Of a stretch of DNA of 64,000 bases, positions 63,999-64,000 are shown piece by piece. The notes below the pieces were generated by a model. The model was not told the origin of the DNA and searched no databases. It saw only the letters and a list, made by a program, of their open reading frames with translations. The stretch spans positions 72,501-136,500 of the forward strand of contig CAJNDS010002121.1 of the NCBI GenBank assembly GCA_905221605.1, in the 5' to 3' direction. Every line of letters starts with the position of its first letter. Position 1 is the stretch's first letter. This DNA is from Symbiodinium natans (lineage: Eukaryota; Sar; Dinophyceae; Suessiales; Symbiodiniaceae). A program made the translations under genes and the position numbers.

Positions 63999-64000
63999 AG

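Noticed and set aside
1-64000. CRISPR array
   Set aside because: The 7-base tandem repeats have no spacers, and the genome is eukaryotic.
1-64000. tRNA, rRNA or snRNA genes
   Set aside because: I found no cloverleaf with A and B boxes and no rRNA-like segment on reading; a covariance-model scan would be the decisive test.

Overview
The window reads as nuclear DNA of a dinoflagellate, most likely Symbiodiniaceae or a close relative. Supporting signs are very small exons with GC or GT donors and AG|G acceptors, almost all genes on one strand, a ubiquitin-like/RCC1-like repeat protein and many PPR-type exons typical of these genomes, a Copia-type retrotransposon, and the 7-base telomere unit TTTAGGG/CCCTAAA. 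The unit occurs in dozens of arrays, in both orientations, from base 1 to about 60.3 kb. This is interstitial telomeric DNA filling introns and spacers, not a chromosome end.

Main result: once the telomeric filler is set aside, short coding exons emerge on the + strand. Eighteen of them (145-11100 and 53876-59449) splice in order and in phase into an ADCY10-like class III nucleotide cyclase, covering most of the first catalytic domain, the linker, and the start of the second. Sixteen of the seventeen introns contain TTTAGGG-type arrays. The intron between exons K and L would be 42.8 kb. It holds about twenty PPR-like exons on the same strand (14.1-51.9 kb) and a complete ubiquitin-like/RCC1-like gene (28664-30969, six exons, 479 codons). 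Either these genes are nested inside each other, or assembly through telomeric repeats has joined different loci. Sequence alone cannot decide.

Layout: 0-11.1 kb, cyclase exons A-K; 14-27.6 kb, first PPR series, with a broken Tpt1/KptA-like fragment at 15.9-16.2 kb; 28.7-31.0 kb, RCC1-like gene; 33.8-35.1 kb, minisatellites; 36.7-47.5 kb, second PPR series, with a LINE reverse-transcriptase fragment on the - strand at 45.5-46.0 kb; 48.2 kb, first exon of an unrecognised gene; 53.9-59.5 kb, cyclase exons L-R; 61.6-64 kb, 3' part of a Copia polyprotein on the - strand, free of telomeric arrays.

Recurrent structure: several telomeric arrays are flanked by direct duplications of 15-28 bp of coding or element sequence, and in two cases the duplicated bases can supply the splice sites. 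At least five families of short inverted-repeat (MITE-like) elements recur, some split by a telomeric array. All calls come from reading and translating the sequence by eye; no database search was run.
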